A stretch of DNA of 64,000 nucleotides from Paeniglutamicibacter sulfureus (GCF_039535115.1 NZ_BAAAWO010000001.1:1550001-1614000), one strand, 5' to 3'; shown: positions 31,070-40,219, counted from the first letter of the stretch. Numbers and translations: made by a program. The notes: generated by a model from the letters alone, not told the origin.

Positions 31070-31499
31070 CTCCTATTTTTGGATATTTTCGTGACTTCGG
31101 TCAAACCGCCGATAGTTCCCGACGTGCCTGTCGGGTTGCCCCGGAACCGCATCCGCAATCCTGGCGCCGCGCCGCCGGCCATGTGGCAGGACATCGACGC
31201 CGCTCACCGGGATCCCCTCTTTGATTCTGGGCATGTCAGGCGACAACGCGTAAAGACGCTCGATCGCCGAGCGGCATGTCGGCAGCCGCGTGCTGTCGCT
31301 CGCGCATGAAGTGAAACATGGGGTGCCTTGGCCCTGCACTCGCCGCTGGTCCCGCCGATCACCCGACCCGGTCGCGCGTGCCCGGTTTGTTCGATGCGGG
31401 ACCTTGATCCGTTCCGGAGCCGCCGCATCGGCGCCGGCGTGAATGGGCACCGGGAATGCGTCGCTCCATCCGTATACAGCCGCCCCGCCGGTTAAACGA
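31070..31499. other. Noncoding stretch between rplA terminator and the upstream promoter
   Basis: These 430 nt hold one small inverted repeat (CCCGAC-gtgcct-GTCGGG, 31118-31135). Several frames are open on both strands, but they are rich in Arg, Pro and Cys in the way of non-coding GC-rich DNA and lack ribosome binding sites, so no gene is called. Confidence 0.5.
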
Positions 31500-31544
31500 C
31501 CGGACCCGGCACCAGTCCCCCGTTGGGGGCGGTACCGGGTCCGG
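31500..31544 (-). terminator. Terminator of rplK-rplA
   Basis: CCGGACCCGG with ACC and CCCCC pairs with GGGGG, GGT and CCGGGTCCGG in a stem of about 18 bp with a 3-nt loop. It begins 15 nt after the rplA stop. Confidence 0.85.
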
Positions 31545-31559
31545 AACGCAGAGGCGCTA

Positions 31560-32267
31560 TTAGGCCTCGGAAAGCACGCGGGTCACGTTCGCATCGACCG
31601 GGACGCCCGGGCCGAAGGAGGTGGCCACGGTGGCCTTGGTGATGTAGCGGCCCTTGGAGGAGGAAGGCTTCAAACGAAGAACCTCGTCCAGTGCTGCTGC
31701 GTAGTTCTCTGCAAGCTTCTGCGCATCGAAGGAAACCTTGCCGATGATGAAGTGCAGGTTCGAGTGCTTGTCGACGCGGAAGTCGATCTTGCCACCCTTG
31801 ATCTCGTTGACGGCCTTGGCGACATCCATGGTCACGGTACCGGTCTTCGGGTTCGGCATCAGGTTACGGGGACCCAGAACCTTACCCAAACGGCCAACCT
31901 TACCCATGAGGTCAGGGGTTGCAACCGCTGCGTCGAAGTCGGTCCAGCCGCCGGCGATCTTGGCGATCAGGTCGTCCGAGCCAACGAAGTCGGCGCCGGC
32001 TGCGATTGCAGCTTCTGCCTTGTCGCCATTGGCGAACACGAGGACGCGGGCGGTCTTGCCGGTGCCGTGGGGAAGGATCACGGTGCCGCGAACCATCTGG
32101 TCTGCCTTGCGAGGGTCAACGCCCAAGCGGAAGGCAACCTCAACGGTCTCGTCGGCCTTCGAGAAGGCGATCTCCTTGGCGAGGGCAACTGCCTCGGCCG
32201 GAGCGTAGAACTTGTCTTCTTCGATCTTCGCCGCGGCGGCTACGAATGCTTTACTGCGCTTTGCCAT
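31560..32267 (-). CDS. rplA: 50S ribosomal protein L1
   Basis: L1 forms the mobile stalk that guides E-site tRNA release and can repress L11-L1 synthesis by binding mRNA. The 235-residue protein shows [20 protein letters not shown] with the HGTGK loop, [19 protein letters not shown], and [20 protein letters not shown] 160-nt spacer with a 16-nt palindrome separates it from rplK. Confidence 0.98.
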   Translation of the reverse strand: MAKRSKAFVAAAAKIEEDKFYAPAEAVALAKEIAFSKADETVEVAFRLGVDPRKADQMVRGTVILPHGTGKTARVLVFANGDKAEAAIAAGADFVGSDDLIAKIAGGWTDFDAAVATPDLMGKVGRLGKVLGPRNLMPNPKTGTVTMDVAKAVNEIKGGKIDFRVDKHSNLHFIIGKVSFDAQKLAENYAAALDEVLRLKPSSSKGRYITKATVATSFGPGVPVDANVTRVLSEA

Positions 32268-32302
32268 CTGCTTTTTCTCCTTATGCAGTCGTGGTCATGT
32301 AT

Positions 32303-32318
32303 GGGTCGCGCGCGACCC
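32303..32318. repeat. 16-nt perfect palindrome in the rplK-rplA spacer
   Basis: GGGTCGCG-CGCGACCC lies about 35 nt upstream of the rplA start, just before its ribosome binding site. It may fold in the mRNA, or be a protein site; neither can be decided. Confidence 0.5.
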
Positions 32319-32427
32319 TGCCACTTGCAATGCGGTGCACCGGGTTCATCCGGCTGGTTCCGCATCGACTTGGTTGTTTTGGGGGTGCGTTCCTGGGTTT
32401 CCAGGTCCGCGGGTGTGGAAGGCGGAA

Positions 32428-32859
32428 TTAGCCTTCTACGGTGATGCCCATGGAGCGGGCGGTGCCGGCGATGATCAAGGCAGCAGCCTTGATGTCGTTG
32501 GCGTTGAGGTCTTCCATCTTCACGGTGGCGATCTCTTCAACCTGTGCCTGGGTCAGCTTGGCAACCTTGACGGTGTGCGGGGTAGCGGAACCCTTGGGCA
32601 CGCCTGCAGCCTTCTTGATGAGCTCTGCTGCCGGCGGGGTCTTGGTGATGAAGGTGAAGGAACGGTCTTCGTAGACAGTAATTTCAACCGGAACCACGTT
32701 GCCGCGCTGCGACTCGGTGGCGGCGTTGTACGCCTTGCAGAATTCCATGATGTTGACGCCGTGCTGACCAAGCGCCGGGCCGATCGGAGGTGCCGGGTTG
32801 GCGGCGCCTGCCTGGATCTGCAGCTTGATGAGTCCGGTGACCTTTTTCTTGGGGGCCAT
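32428..32859 (-). CDS. rplK: 50S ribosomal protein L11
   Basis: L11 forms the GTPase-associated centre with 23S rRNA and is needed for RelA activation and thiostrepton binding. The 143-residue product begins [18 protein letters not shown] and has the Pro-rich hinge [16 protein letters not shown], the normal thiostrepton-sensitive form. The start at 32859 has AAGGA about 7 nt upstream; a 12-codon upstream extension is rejected on family length. Confidence 0.98.
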
Positions 32860-32949
32860 GTCGGGTCCTTCTTCTTTTGCGTTGCCCCGCTGCACAGGAG
32901 CGTGCCTCGGGGGGTTGACCGCCGTGGCGCGGCGGCCGAGTCATGCCGT

Positions 32950-32972
32950 TTCCCGGTAAAGCAAACCGGGAA
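32950..32972 (-). terminator. Hairpin between nusG and rplK
   Basis: TTCCCGGT and ACCGGGAA form a perfect 8-bp stem with a 7-nt loop, about 19 nt after the nusG stop. No T run follows, so it may only partly separate secE-nusG from rplK-rplA. Confidence 0.5.
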
Positions 32973-32990
32973 GGCACGAAGTCTTTAATG

Positions 32991-33788
32991 TTACTGGATC
33001 TTGGTGACCTGGCTGAACGACAGGGTCACCGGGGTCTCGCGCTCGAAGATCGAAACCAGGACGACCAAGGTGGAGGAATCCAGCTTGATCTCGCTGATCG
33101 TTGCCGGCAACGTCTCGAACGGGCCGTCGTTGACGATGACCGATTCGCCGACCTCGAAGTCAACGTGGACCTCGGTGATCGGGGCGCGGCCGGGCTTGCT
33201 GTGCTCGCCCTCTTCTTCGGTGACGATCGTGTGCTCGAGCATCGAGAAGACTTCCTCGAGACGCAGCGGCACTGGATCGTGGGCGTTGCCGACGAAGCCG
33301 GTGACGCCGGGAGTGTGGCGAACCGCACCCCAGGAAGCGTCAGTCAGTTCCATGCGGACCAAGACGTAGCCGGGAATCCGAACGCGACGCACAATTTTGC
33401 GCGTGGTGTTCTTGATCTCCACGACCTCTTCCATCGGGACCTGGATTTCATAAATGAATTCCTCCATGCCCAGGGTCTGGATACGGGTCTCGAGGTTCAC
33501 CTTGACGCGGTTTTCGTAACCGGCGTACGAGTGGATGACGTACCAGTCGCCGGGCTGGCGGCGAAGCTTGGTGCGGAATTCTTCAATGGGATCCACGGCC
33601 GGGGTTTCCTCGGCTGCGGAATCCTGCTCGGCATCCTCGGTTGCCTCGACGGCGTCCTCGGAAACCTCGGGAGCCTGCTCGGCGTCCTCGGAAACGACGG
33701 AATCGGCCGACACCTGATCGGTATCAGCCTCTACTGCCTGGCCTTCGATGACTTCGGTGGCCTGCGGTTCGAGTTCCTGCTCGGACAC
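32991..33788 (-). CDS. nusG: Transcription termination/antitermination factor NusG with acidic N-terminal extension
   Basis: NusG binds RNA polymerase and links it to Rho or to S10 on the ribosome. The NGN domain begins near residue 80 ([20 protein letters not shown]) and includes [20 protein letters not shown]. The KOW domain is [24 protein letters not shown]. The first 75 or so residues are an added Glu/Asp/Ala/Val-rich, almost wholly acidic region absent from E. coli NusG (181 residues) but found in actinobacterial NusG. It follows secE on the same strand. Confidence 0.97.
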   Translation of the reverse strand: MSEQELEPQATEVIEGQAVEADTDQVSADSVVSEDAEQAPEVSEDAVEATEDAEQDSAAEETPAVDPIEEFRTKLRRQPGDWYVIHSYAGYENRVKVNLETRIQTLGMEEFIYEIQVPMEEVVEIKNTTRKIVRRVRIPGYVLVRMELTDASWGAVRHTPGVTGFVGNAHDPVPLRLEEVFSMLEHTIVTEEEGEHSKPGRAPITEVHVDFEVGESVIVNDGPFETLPATISEIKLDSSTLVVLVSIFERETPVTLSFSQVTKIQ

Positions 33789-33845
33789 TGCGGTTCCTGC
33801 TTTCTGTTACTGGTTCACCAGAAATGTGGGGCGAATGGTCCCGTG

Positions 33846-34112
33846 TTACTGTTCGGGCGAATTGGTGAAGATAAGAATTGATCCATTGCCGAAGACGAAG
33901 TCCAGAGCGGAAATGATCAGCATCATGAACACCACAAAGCCGATGACTACCAAGGTGTAGTTGACCAGCTCGCTGCGGGTCGGGGTGACGACCTTCTTCA
34001 GTTCGGAAATCATCTGACGGAAGAAGAGGGCCAATCCCGCGAAGAAACCGGCCTTCGACGGCTTCTTATTGTGCCCAGCGCCGTGCGAATCGTTTGCAGT
34101 CGTTTCGGTCAC
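33846..34112 (-). CDS. secE: Protein translocase subunit SecE
   Basis: SecE stabilises the SecY channel. The 88-residue protein has a polar N-terminus, the amphipathic helix FRQMISELKKVVTPTRSEL and one membrane segment (YTLVVIGFVVFMMLIISALDFVF), the one-span form typical of Gram-positive bacteria. The start is GTG with CGAGGA upstream, and a GATAAT box lies 17 nt upstream. It is followed by nusG. Confidence 0.96.
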   Translation of the reverse strand: MTETTANDSHGAGHNKKPSKAGFFAGLALFFRQMISELKKVVTPTRSELVNYTLVVIGFVVFMMLIISALDFVFGNGSILIFTNSPEQ

Positions 34113-34128
34113 CGATTCCTCGTTTCAG

Positions 34129-34134
34129 ATTATC
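34129..34134 (-). promoter_or_regulatory. -10 box of secE-nusG
   Basis: GATAAT on the minus strand precedes the secE ribosome binding site. No good -35 is seen, and the tRNA-Trp gene lies about 95 nt further upstream. Confidence 0.4.
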
Positions 34135-34229
34135 CCACATGAAACAATCACGGTGTGCCGCAGCCATATCGACCACAACACACCGTGACGTGAATATTCG
34201 CCGAGCAACCGTAGATGATTGCCACTGCG

Positions 34230-34302
34230 CAGGGCAGACAGGACTCGAACCTGCAACCTGCGGTTTTGGAGACCGCTGCGCTACCAATTGCGCCACTACC
34301 CT
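34230..34302 (-). tRNA. tRNA-Trp (anticodon CCA)
   Basis: The 73-nt cloverleaf on the minus strand has a 7-bp acceptor stem (AGGGTAG/CTGCCCT with one G-T pair), D arm GCGC..GCGC, anticodon arm GCGGT-CTCCAAA-ACCGC with anticodon CCA, and T arm GCAGG-TTCGAGT-CCTGT. The discriminator is G and CCA is not fully encoded. Its position just before secE is common in actinobacteria. Confidence 0.96.
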
Positions 34303-34439
34303 TCGAGCATGATGCTCGCGGACCAACAAATCCTTTGCGGACTTGGTGATCCAGATGTTTTCCAACACCGAGGAACAAGTCTACGCAAAGAATGTGCCGA
34401 TTGTCGAACCGGGAGTTCCGGGTGCCGTTTCGCCCGTCA

Positions 34440-34467
34440 TTTGGCCACCGAATGCGACTGCTAGGTT
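34440..34467 (+). promoter_or_regulatory. Promoter for leaderless transcription of the frameshifted membrane protein gene
   Basis: TTTGGC (34440-34445) and TAGGTT (34462-34467) are separated by 16 bp. The -10 ends 7 nt before the ATG at 34475. Confidence 0.5.
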
Positions 34468-34474
34468 GGGGTTC

Positions 34475-35057
34475 ATGTTCCCCCTGACACCCCGACGCAC
34501 CGGCCCCGGCCATGCAAGCGCCCTGGTCCTGCTGGTCTTTGCCGGAGGCTCGGTGCTCGATGCCATCCTGCGCGCCATCTCACGCTATACACCTGCCGCC
34601 GGGATTTTGCCGCAGGTTTTGTTGGCTGGCGTCCCGGTGTTGATCGTCATCGGCACCTGGCTGTGCCTGCGCGGACGGAGGGACCTTTCCGCCCACCTGT
34701 TGCTGCAATTGCTCTTGGGGATTCTGGTGGGCATCCTCACCATGTGGTCTGCCCTGCCCCTGTCCTGGTACCTCGGCATCGGGCTGGTCTTCTGGTCGAT
34801 GCGCCTGGGCACGAACCTGCTGATGTGGGTGGGCACCAGTCTGTTGGTCCTGGCCGGCTGGGCGAAGTTCGGGCTGATCGACTTCACCGGGGGTCCTTTT
34901 CCTGCCCTTCGCCGCCACTCCTGTGCTCTTCCTGGGGGCGGCTGCCTACTTCCAACTGCACCAGGTACGCCACCAGCAGCAGGAGGAAGAGGACCCCGAG
35001 GCTGAACAGGCCAGGGAACTGCTCCTGAACCGCTACGGCCGCGAGCCCGGGCAGTAG
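34475..35057 (+). pseudogene. Membrane protein gene with a frameshift at a G5 run
   Basis: From the ATG at 34475 the frame encodes about four membrane segments up to KFGLIDFTG. At the GGGGG run (34889-34893) the protein-like sequence passes to the next frame: VLFLPFAATPVLFLGAAAYF, then an acidic tail EEEDPEAEQARELLLNRYG ending at the TAG at 35057. Removing one G restores a single frame of about 193 residues. In the uncorrected frame the protein ends at 35005 with an atypical Pro/Gly/Arg tail. The cause may be a real mutation, a slippage-controlled site or a sequencing error. I do not recognise the family. Confidence 0.7.
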
Positions 35058-35155
35058 CACGCCACCGGCCGGTCGCGGCGGCCGCGAAGCGATGGGGGAA
35101 CTTCACACTACGGCGGCGTGTCAACAAATAATCGTTCTCCCACTCCCGCGCCGAC

Positions 35156-35161
35156 TAGGCT
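35156..35161 (+). promoter_or_regulatory. -10 box upstream of the aspartate aminotransferase gene
   Basis: TAGGCT lies about 45 nt before the ATG at 35207. The -35 region is weak. Confidence 0.4.
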
Positions 35162-35206
35162 TGGATCATACGTTCACCCACACCTCCCTTTCCAGGAAGC
35201 GACGAC

Positions 35207-36406
35207 ATGGCACGCATTTCCCGACGTATCGGGTCCATCGCAGAATCCGCCACTCTGGCCGTAGACGGCAAGGCCAAGGCCCTGAAGGCGGCGGGGCGTC
35301 CCGTCATCGGCTTTGGCGCCGGCGAGCCGGACTTCCCCACCCCCGACTACATCGTTGAGGCTGCGGTTGCCGCTGCCCGCAACCCCAAGTACCACCGCTA
35401 CTCCCCCGCGGCCGGCTTGCCGGAGCTGCGCACGGCCATCGCCGAGAAGACCATGCGCGATTCGGGCTACAGCCTCGACGCCGCCCAGGTCATGGTCACC
35501 AACGGCGGCAAGCAAGCCGTCTACAACGCGTTTGCCACCCTGCTGGATCCGGGAGACGAAGTCATCGTCCCGGCCCCGTACTGGACCACCTACCCGGAGG
35601 CCATCCGGCTGGCCGGCGGCGTGCCGGTGGAGGTCTTTGCCGGCCCCGAGCAGGGCTACAAGGTCACCATCGACCAGCTTGAGGCAGCGCTCACCGAAAA
35701 GACCAAGGTGCTGCTCTTCGTCTCCCCGTCGAACCCGACCGGTGCCGTGTACTCCCCCGAACAGGTTGCCGAGATCGGTCGCTGGGCCGCGTCGAAGGAC
35801 CTCTGGGTCATCACCGACGAGATCTACGAACACCTCACCTACGATGACGCGGTCTTCACCTCGATCGCCACCGCCGCCCCGGAACTCGGTGACAAGGTCA
35901 TCATCCTCAACGGCGTCGCCAAGACCTACGCCATGACCGGCTGGCGCGTGGGATGGATGGCCGGCCCGCTGGACGTCATCAAGGCAGCCACCAACCTGCA
36001 GTCGCACGCGACCTCCAATGTCTCGAACGTCTCGCAGATCGCCGCCCTGGCAGCGGTCTCCGGCCCACTGGACGCGGTGGCCGAAATGCGCACCGCCTTC
36101 GACCGCCGCCGCAAGGCCATGGTCGCGGCCCTCAACGCCATCGACGGCGTGAACTGCCCCGTCCCCGAGGGCGCGTTCTACGCTTACTCGGATGTGCGCG
36201 GGCTGCTGGGCCGCGAAATCCGCGGTGTCGTGCCCAACACCAGTGCCGAGCTTGCTGCGCTGATCCTGGAACAGGTGGAAGTGGCGGTGGTTCCGGGCGA
36301 GGCGTTCGGCCCCTCGGGCTACATCCGCATGTCCTACGCGCTGGGCGATGAAGACCTGGCCGAGGGCGTGGGCCGCCTGGCCACCCTGCTCGGCGAGGCC
36401 AAGTAG
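35207..36406 (+). CDS. Pyridoxal phosphate-dependent aspartate aminotransferase
   Basis: The 399-residue fold-type I aminotransferase interconverts aspartate and 2-oxoglutarate with oxaloacetate and glutamate. Hallmarks are [15 protein letters not shown] near the N-terminus, [30 protein letters not shown] with the Asn contacting the cofactor, [13 protein letters not shown], Lys239 in [16 protein letters not shown] as the Schiff-base lysine, and a C-terminal [13 protein letters not shown] with the carboxylate-binding Arg. It belongs to the AspB/class I-gamma type rather than E. coli AspC. AGGAAGC lies upstream of the ATG. Confidence 0.94.
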   Translation: MARISRRIGSIAESATLAVDGKAKALKAAGRPVIGFGAGEPDFPTPDYIVEAAVAAARNPKYHRYSPAAGLPELRTAIAEKTMRDSGYSLDAAQVMVTNGGKQAVYNAFATLLDPGDEVIVPAPYWTTYPEAIRLAGGVPVEVFAGPEQGYKVTIDQLEAALTEKTKVLLFVSPSNPTGAVYSPEQVAEIGRWAASKDLWVITDEIYEHLTYDDAVFTSIATAAPELGDKVIILNGVAKTYAMTGWRVGWMAGPLDVIKAATNLQSHATSNVSNVSQIAALAAVSGPLDAVAEMRTAFDRRRKAMVAALNAIDGVNCPVPEGAFYAYSDVRGLLGREIRGVVPNTSAELAALILEQVEVAVVPGEAFGPSGYIRMSYALGDEDLAEGVGRLATLLGEAK

Positions 36407-36450
36407 CCAAGCCACGTAGCCACGCCGGGGGTTTCCGGCAGGAAATTCCA

Positions 36451-36496
36451 AGGCCGTCGGCCGGATCCGCAGTGCGGGCCCGGTCGACGGCTTTTT
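36451..36496 (+). terminator. Terminator after the aspartate aminotransferase gene
   Basis: GGCCGTCGGCCGG and CCCGGTCGACGGC form the stem, followed by TTTTT. It stands between this gene and the convergent response regulator gene. Confidence 0.75.
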
Positions 36497-36532
36497 GACT
36501 GCCCGCTCGAGGCGCCCTGCAGGTGCGCGGCC

Positions 36533-37207
36533 CTAGAGGATCCGGCGGTCCACGGCCCAGCGGGTGAGTTCGTGACGGTTGGAGAGCTGGAGCTTGCGCA
36601 GCACCGAGGAGACGTGGGTTTCCACGGTCTTGACCGAGATGAACAGGTCCTTGGCGACCTCCTTGTAGCTGTAGCCGCGCGCGATCAGGCGCATGACCTC
36701 CAGTTCGCGGGCGCTGAGCAGGTCCAGCTCCTCGTCGGCGCTGATCGCGGCCTGGGTGCCGAAGGCATCGAGCACGAACCCTGCAAGCCGCGGGGAAAAG
36801 ACGGCGTCCCCGCCGGCAACGCGCAGCACGGCATCGGAGATCTCGGCCCCGGAGATCGACTTGGTGACGTAGCCGCGTGCCCCGGCACGGATCACCGTGA
36901 CCACGTCTTCCGCGGAGTCCGAGACGCTCAGGGCCAGGAACTTCACGTGCGGGAAGACGTCCACGCAGCCGGCCAGCACCTCCGCGCCGCCGCCCCCGCG
37001 CCCGCCGGGCAGGTGCACGTCGAGCAGCACGACGGCCGGCATTTCCCGATGCACCACGGCGATGGCGTCCTCCACCGTGGCTGCCTCCCCGACCACCCTC
37101 AGGCGGGCGTCCAGGTCCGCCTTGAGCCCGGAACGGAAGATCCCGTGGTCATCGACCACCACCACGCTCACCGGCGTGCGTGCGGTCTGGGTGGTCGGTT
37201 CAGTCAT
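36533..37207 (-). CDS. LuxR/NarL-type response regulator
   Basis: The receiver domain has the acidic pair DD at residues 19-20, phospho-acceptor Asp63 in VVLLDVHLPGG, a Ser in LALSVSD and Lys in GYVTKSIS. A GerE-type DNA-binding domain follows (LSARELEVMRLIARGYSYKE..VKTVETHVSSVLRKL). All phosphorylation residues are present. Its start overlaps the kinase stop by 8 nt (ATGACTGA), so the two are a coupled two-component pair. It likely controls the divergent PspC/LiaF-like genes. Confidence 0.95.
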   Translation of the reverse strand: MTEPTTQTARTPVSVVVVDDHGIFRSGLKADLDARLRVVGEAATVEDAIAVVHREMPAVVLLDVHLPGGRGGGGAEVLAGCVDVFPHVKFLALSVSDSAEDVVTVIRAGARGYVTKSISGAEISDAVLRVAGGDAVFSPRLAGFVLDAFGTQAAISADEELDLLSARELEVMRLIARGYSYKEVAKDLFISVKTVETHVSSVLRKLQLSNRHELTRWAVDRRIL

Positions 37208-38474
37208 TGTCTTCTCCGTCTTGTGCGTCCATGGTCAGGTGCACCTCGGTGCCCCCTGCATTGCTCTTGATGTCTGCGTGCCCGCCGTTGCGTTCCATGC
37301 GCCCGATGATCGATTCGCGCACCCCGTGCCTGTCCGCCGAGACCGTGGCGGGGTCGAAGCCCGGGCCGCGGTCGCGCACGAACACCTCGATGCGCTTCGG
37401 CCCCGCCTCCACGTACACGGAGATGGTGCCCCCTGCATGCTTGGCTGCGTTGGCCATGGCCTCCCGGGTGGCCTGGAGCAGCGCATCGTGCCCCGGTGCC
37501 CCGGTGTGCTCCCCGACGTCGACCATGTTGATGGACACCAGGTAGAGTTCCTCGATTTCCCCGGCGGCGGCCCGGATCGCGGCGGCGATGCCGTCCTCGC
37601 TGCGTTCGTGCTCGTCGTAGAGCCAGGAGCGCAGTTCGCGTTCCTGCGCGCGGGCCAGGGTCAGCACCTTCGCGGGGTCCTCGGCGCGCTTCTGGATCAG
37701 GGCGAGGGTCTGGAGCACCGAGTCGTGCAGGTGCGCGGCGATGTCGGCGCGTTCGGCCGCCCGCACCCGGTTGGCGCGCTCGGAGACGAAGTCGCGCCAG
37801 AAGCGCAGCCCCCAGGGCAGCAACACCAGCAACAGGCCGGCGATGACGGCAACCGCCACCGCGAGCCCGGAGAGCAGGGAACCGATGCCGACGGCCCCGC
37901 TGAAGAGCAACAGCACCCCGGCGACCACCAACCCGACGCCCACCAGCAGCCGGGTGAGCCCCGCCGCGCCCAGGGCCCCGGTGCTCTTGCGCAACCCGGC
38001 ACGCCCGCCCTCGTCCAGCTGCATCCAGGCCAGCACGGCGCCGGCGATGACCACCAGCACCGGCCAGAGCAGGTCCCAGCGGATCGAGACACCGAGGAAC
38101 TGGGCCACTCCGAGCGCCGCCACCACCAGCAGCGCGATCCCGATGAGGACCTGGCGCAGGGAGGCCTGGCGCGCGGCCCCCAGCGGGTCCGCTGTCTCCG
38201 CCGCGCCGGTGTCGGTGAGTACCTCGGCCAGGGAAAAGCGCCGGGTTCCGGTGCCGCGGGCGGCATCGCGCTGCGCATCCCGTGCGCTCGGCACGAAGAT
38301 CCACAGCCAGGCGTAGAGCACGATTCCCGCGCCCGCGAGCATGGCTGCCAGCACGAAGCCGATGCGCACCCAGGAGGCCTTCAGGCCCAGGTGGGCGGCA
38401 ACCCCGGAACACACCCCTGCGATGATGCGGGTCTCCCCGCGCAGCAGCGCGGGACGGAGAGGTGTTTGGCTCAT
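37200..38474 (-). CDS. PspC-domain sensor histidine kinase
   Basis: The protein starts with a PspC domain (about residues 5-65: GETRIIAGVCSGVAAHLGL..WLWIFVP), followed by a short linker, about five membrane segments to residue 225, and a HisKA_3 dimerisation domain with His250 in RADIAAHLHDSVLQTLALI. The ATPase domain follows with the N box REAMANAAKHAGG and the G box DRGPGFDP. The ATG at 38474 has GGATGG upstream; an in-frame TTG lies 12 nt earlier. The kinase likely senses envelope or membrane stress through PspC and partners with the overlapping LuxR regulator. Confidence 0.94.
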   Translation of the reverse strand: MSQTPLRPALLRGETRIIAGVCSGVAAHLGLKASWVRIGFVLAAMLAGAGIVLYAWLWIFVPSARDAQRDAARGTGTRRFSLAEVLTDTGAAETADPLGAARQASLRQVLIGIALLVVAALGVAQFLGVSIRWDLLWPVLVVIAGAVLAWMQLDEGGRAGLRKSTGALGAAGLTRLLVGVGLVVAGVLLLFSGAVGIGSLLSGLAVAVAVIAGLLLVLLPWGLRFWRDFVSERANRVRAAERADIAAHLHDSVLQTLALIQKRAEDPAKVLTLARAQERELRSWLYDEHERSEDGIAAAIRAAAGEIEELYLVSINMVDVGEHTGAPGHDALLQATREAMANAAKHAGGTISVYVEAGPKRIEVFVRDRGPGFDPATVSADRHGVRESIIGRMERNGGHADIKSNAGGTEVHLTMDAQDGEDND

Positions 38475-38537
38475 ATGTCCATCCAAGCACGCCCGCGGGC
38501 CGGTTGGGGCCCGCAGGCGCCTTTCCCGGGGTTGGCC

Positions 38538-38563
38538 TCAGGGTTCAATCAGGGGCGACCCCC
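38538..38563. promoter_or_regulatory. Candidate response-regulator site in the divergent PspC promoter region
   Basis: Two TCAGGG repeats start 11 bp apart (38538 and 38549), and the second overlaps a GGGG-cga-CCCC inverted repeat. The position between the kinase gene and the divergent PspC/LiaF-like gene fits a regulator site; this is inference. Confidence 0.35.
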
Positions 38564-38600
38564 ATAGCGGCGGCACCCCGGCAGGCACGAGGATTGAAGC

Positions 38601-39995
38601 ATGAGAGAAGCATCAATGGAACACGGGTTTTTCCGCTGGGTAAGGGAACTGGGACTGCAACGCGGCGAGGACCACTGGGTCGGCGGCGTCTGCGCCGGGG
38701 TCGCCCAGCGCTTTGGCATCTCCCCCGTCCTGGTGCGCGGCATCATGGTGGCGCTGTGCTTCGTCGCAGGGCTGGGGCTGCTGGTCTACGGAGTCGGCTG
38801 GGCGCTGATGCCCGGAACCGACGGCAGGATCCACGTGCAGGAGGCCATCGCGGGACGCTGGAGCAGCGGGATGAGCGGGGCGCTGCTCTTCTTCATCGCC
38901 GGCGCCGTCAGCTCCCCGGCACTCTTCGGCTGGTGGGACGGCGGCTTCTGGACGCTGCTGGTGATCGTGGGCATCGGCTTCCTGGTCTTTTCCCGACGAG
39001 AAAGCTTCGCCGGGGGCACGCCACAGCCCGGGACCCCTGCATCATCCGGGCCCACCGACGGCCGATCCGCCGCAGGCCCGGGCACCGAGCCCGGGAATGT
39101 CGCCCAGCCCGGCGTTTCCGCCGAGCCCGGCGGCGCGGACGGATCCGGCGCATCCGGCGCGTCCGCCAACGACCCCACGGATCCCGCCGGGAGCGCCGGC
39201 GGGGCACCGACCACGCCGCTGCCCGGCACCATGCGGGAATACGGACCATTCACCCAGGAGCACACCATGAAAATGCCATCACCCCAGGCTGCCTCCCCGG
39301 GGCCAGCCGGATTCGGGCCCCCGCCTCCGGCCCCGCTGCCACCCCACGTGCCCAAGGTCCCCAAGCCGCCACGCCACAAGGCGCTGCCCGGCTATGCGGC
39401 AACCATCGTACTGGGACTCGCGGTGTTGCTCTTCGCGCTGGTCACCGGCTTGTCCCACCTGGGCATGCTCGAGTTGCCGGCCGACGCCGTCGCGGTGGGC
39501 TTCGCCATCGCGCTGATCGTCATCGCCCTGGGCTTGATCGGGGCGGCGCTGAACCAGCGCACCGGCGGGGCACTGGTGGGCTTCGGCATCGTCGCACTGG
39601 TCTTGTCCCTGTTCTGGGGCGGCGGATCGCTGCGTGATTCGGGGCCGATGAACGGCTTCATGGGCATCACCACCACCGAGGGCAACGGCACCACCAACGT
39701 GTTCAATTCCGGGGAGCTGGACCTGCGCTCCTACTCGACCATCACCTCCGACACCACCGTGAAACTGGACAACGTCTTCTCCTCGATGGAGCTGACGGTC
39801 CCGGACAACATCCCGGTGGTCATCGATTCCCAGGGGGCCTTCGGCTCGCTGAGCATCAACGGCAGCACCGCCGAAATCCGCGACGGCTCCACCGTGCTCA
39901 ACGAGGGCCTCGGCGGCCCTGAGCTTCGCCTGGACATCGACGGGGCATTCAGCAGCATCGAAATCAACGTAGCGAAAGCGGAGGTGGCACCATGA
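38601..39995 (+). CDS. PspC and LiaF-like C-terminal domain membrane protein
   Basis: The 464-residue protein has an N-terminal PspC domain (about residues 18-75: HWVGGVCAGVAQRFGIS..VGWALMP), membrane segments near 90-130, and a long Pro/Gly/Ala-rich linker (140-255). Two to three further membrane spans follow (260-345), then a beta-rich C-terminal domain with repeated patterns (KLDNVFSSMELTVPDNIPVV and LRLDIDGAFSSIEINVAKAE) like the LiaF C-terminal domain. In Bacillus, LiaF inhibits LiaSR; an inhibitory or sensory role here is inference. GAGG lies 8 nt before the ATG. It is divergent from the kinase. Confidence 0.88.
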   Translation: MREASMEHGFFRWVRELGLQRGEDHWVGGVCAGVAQRFGISPVLVRGIMVALCFVAGLGLLVYGVGWALMPGTDGRIHVQEAIAGRWSSGMSGALLFFIAGAVSSPALFGWWDGGFWTLLVIVGIGFLVFSRRESFAGGTPQPGTPASSGPTDGRSAAGPGTEPGNVAQPGVSAEPGGADGSGASGASANDPTDPAGSAGGAPTTPLPGTMREYGPFTQEHTMKMPSPQAASPGPAGFGPPPPAPLPPHVPKVPKPPRHKALPGYAATIVLGLAVLLFALVTGLSHLGMLELPADAVAVGFAIALIVIALGLIGAALNQRTGGALVGFGIVALVLSLFWGGGSLRDSGPMNGFMGITTTEGNGTTNVFNSGELDLRSYSTITSDTTVKLDNVFSSMELTVPDNIPVVIDSQGAFGSLSINGSTAEIRDGSTVLNEGLGGPELRLDIDGAFSSIEINVAKAEVAP

Positions 39996-40219
39996 GCCAG
40001 CACACCGAACAACAGCACGGCAGCGGCGAACCCGCCGCGCAATTTCCCACCGGGACCCTGGTCTTCGGCCTGATCCTGCTGGCCATCGGCATTGCCTTGC
40101 TGGCCGGCCTGCTGCTGAACTTCCAGATCAGCGCGCCGTTGCTCTTCATTTCCCTGGTGGGAGGCGCCGGTCTGATCCTGATCGTCGCCGGGATCCTGGC
40201 CGCCCGCCGCACCCGCTGA
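39992..40219 (+). CDS. Small two-span membrane protein of the PspC locus
   Basis: This 75-residue protein has a polar N-terminus of about 20 residues and two membrane segments (LVFGLILLAIGIALLAGLLL and LLFISLVGGAGLILIVAGIL), ending in RRTR. It overlaps the preceding gene by 4 nt (ATGA), so it is co-translated with the PspC/LiaF-like protein and probably works with it. I recognise no named family. Confidence 0.8.
   Translation: MSQHTEQQHGSGEPAAQFPTGTLVFGLILLAIGIALLAGLLLNFQISAPLLFISLVGGAGLILIVAGILAARRTR

Noticed and set aside
31118..31135. CCCGAC-gtgcct-GTCGGG hairpin
   Set aside because: Six-bp stems of this GC content are frequent by chance in this genome and nothing adjacent gives it a role.
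31073..31450. Minus-strand frame of 125 codons and overlapping plus-strand frame in the rplA-rplJ spacer
   Set aside because: No ribosome binding site, Arg/Pro/Cys-rich, no hydrophobic core or motif; the region looks noncoding.
34889..34893. Programmed +1 frameshift at GGGGG
   Set aside because: No stimulatory structure or slow codon pattern is evident; a mutation or sequencing error is simpler, so it is reported only as a frameshift.
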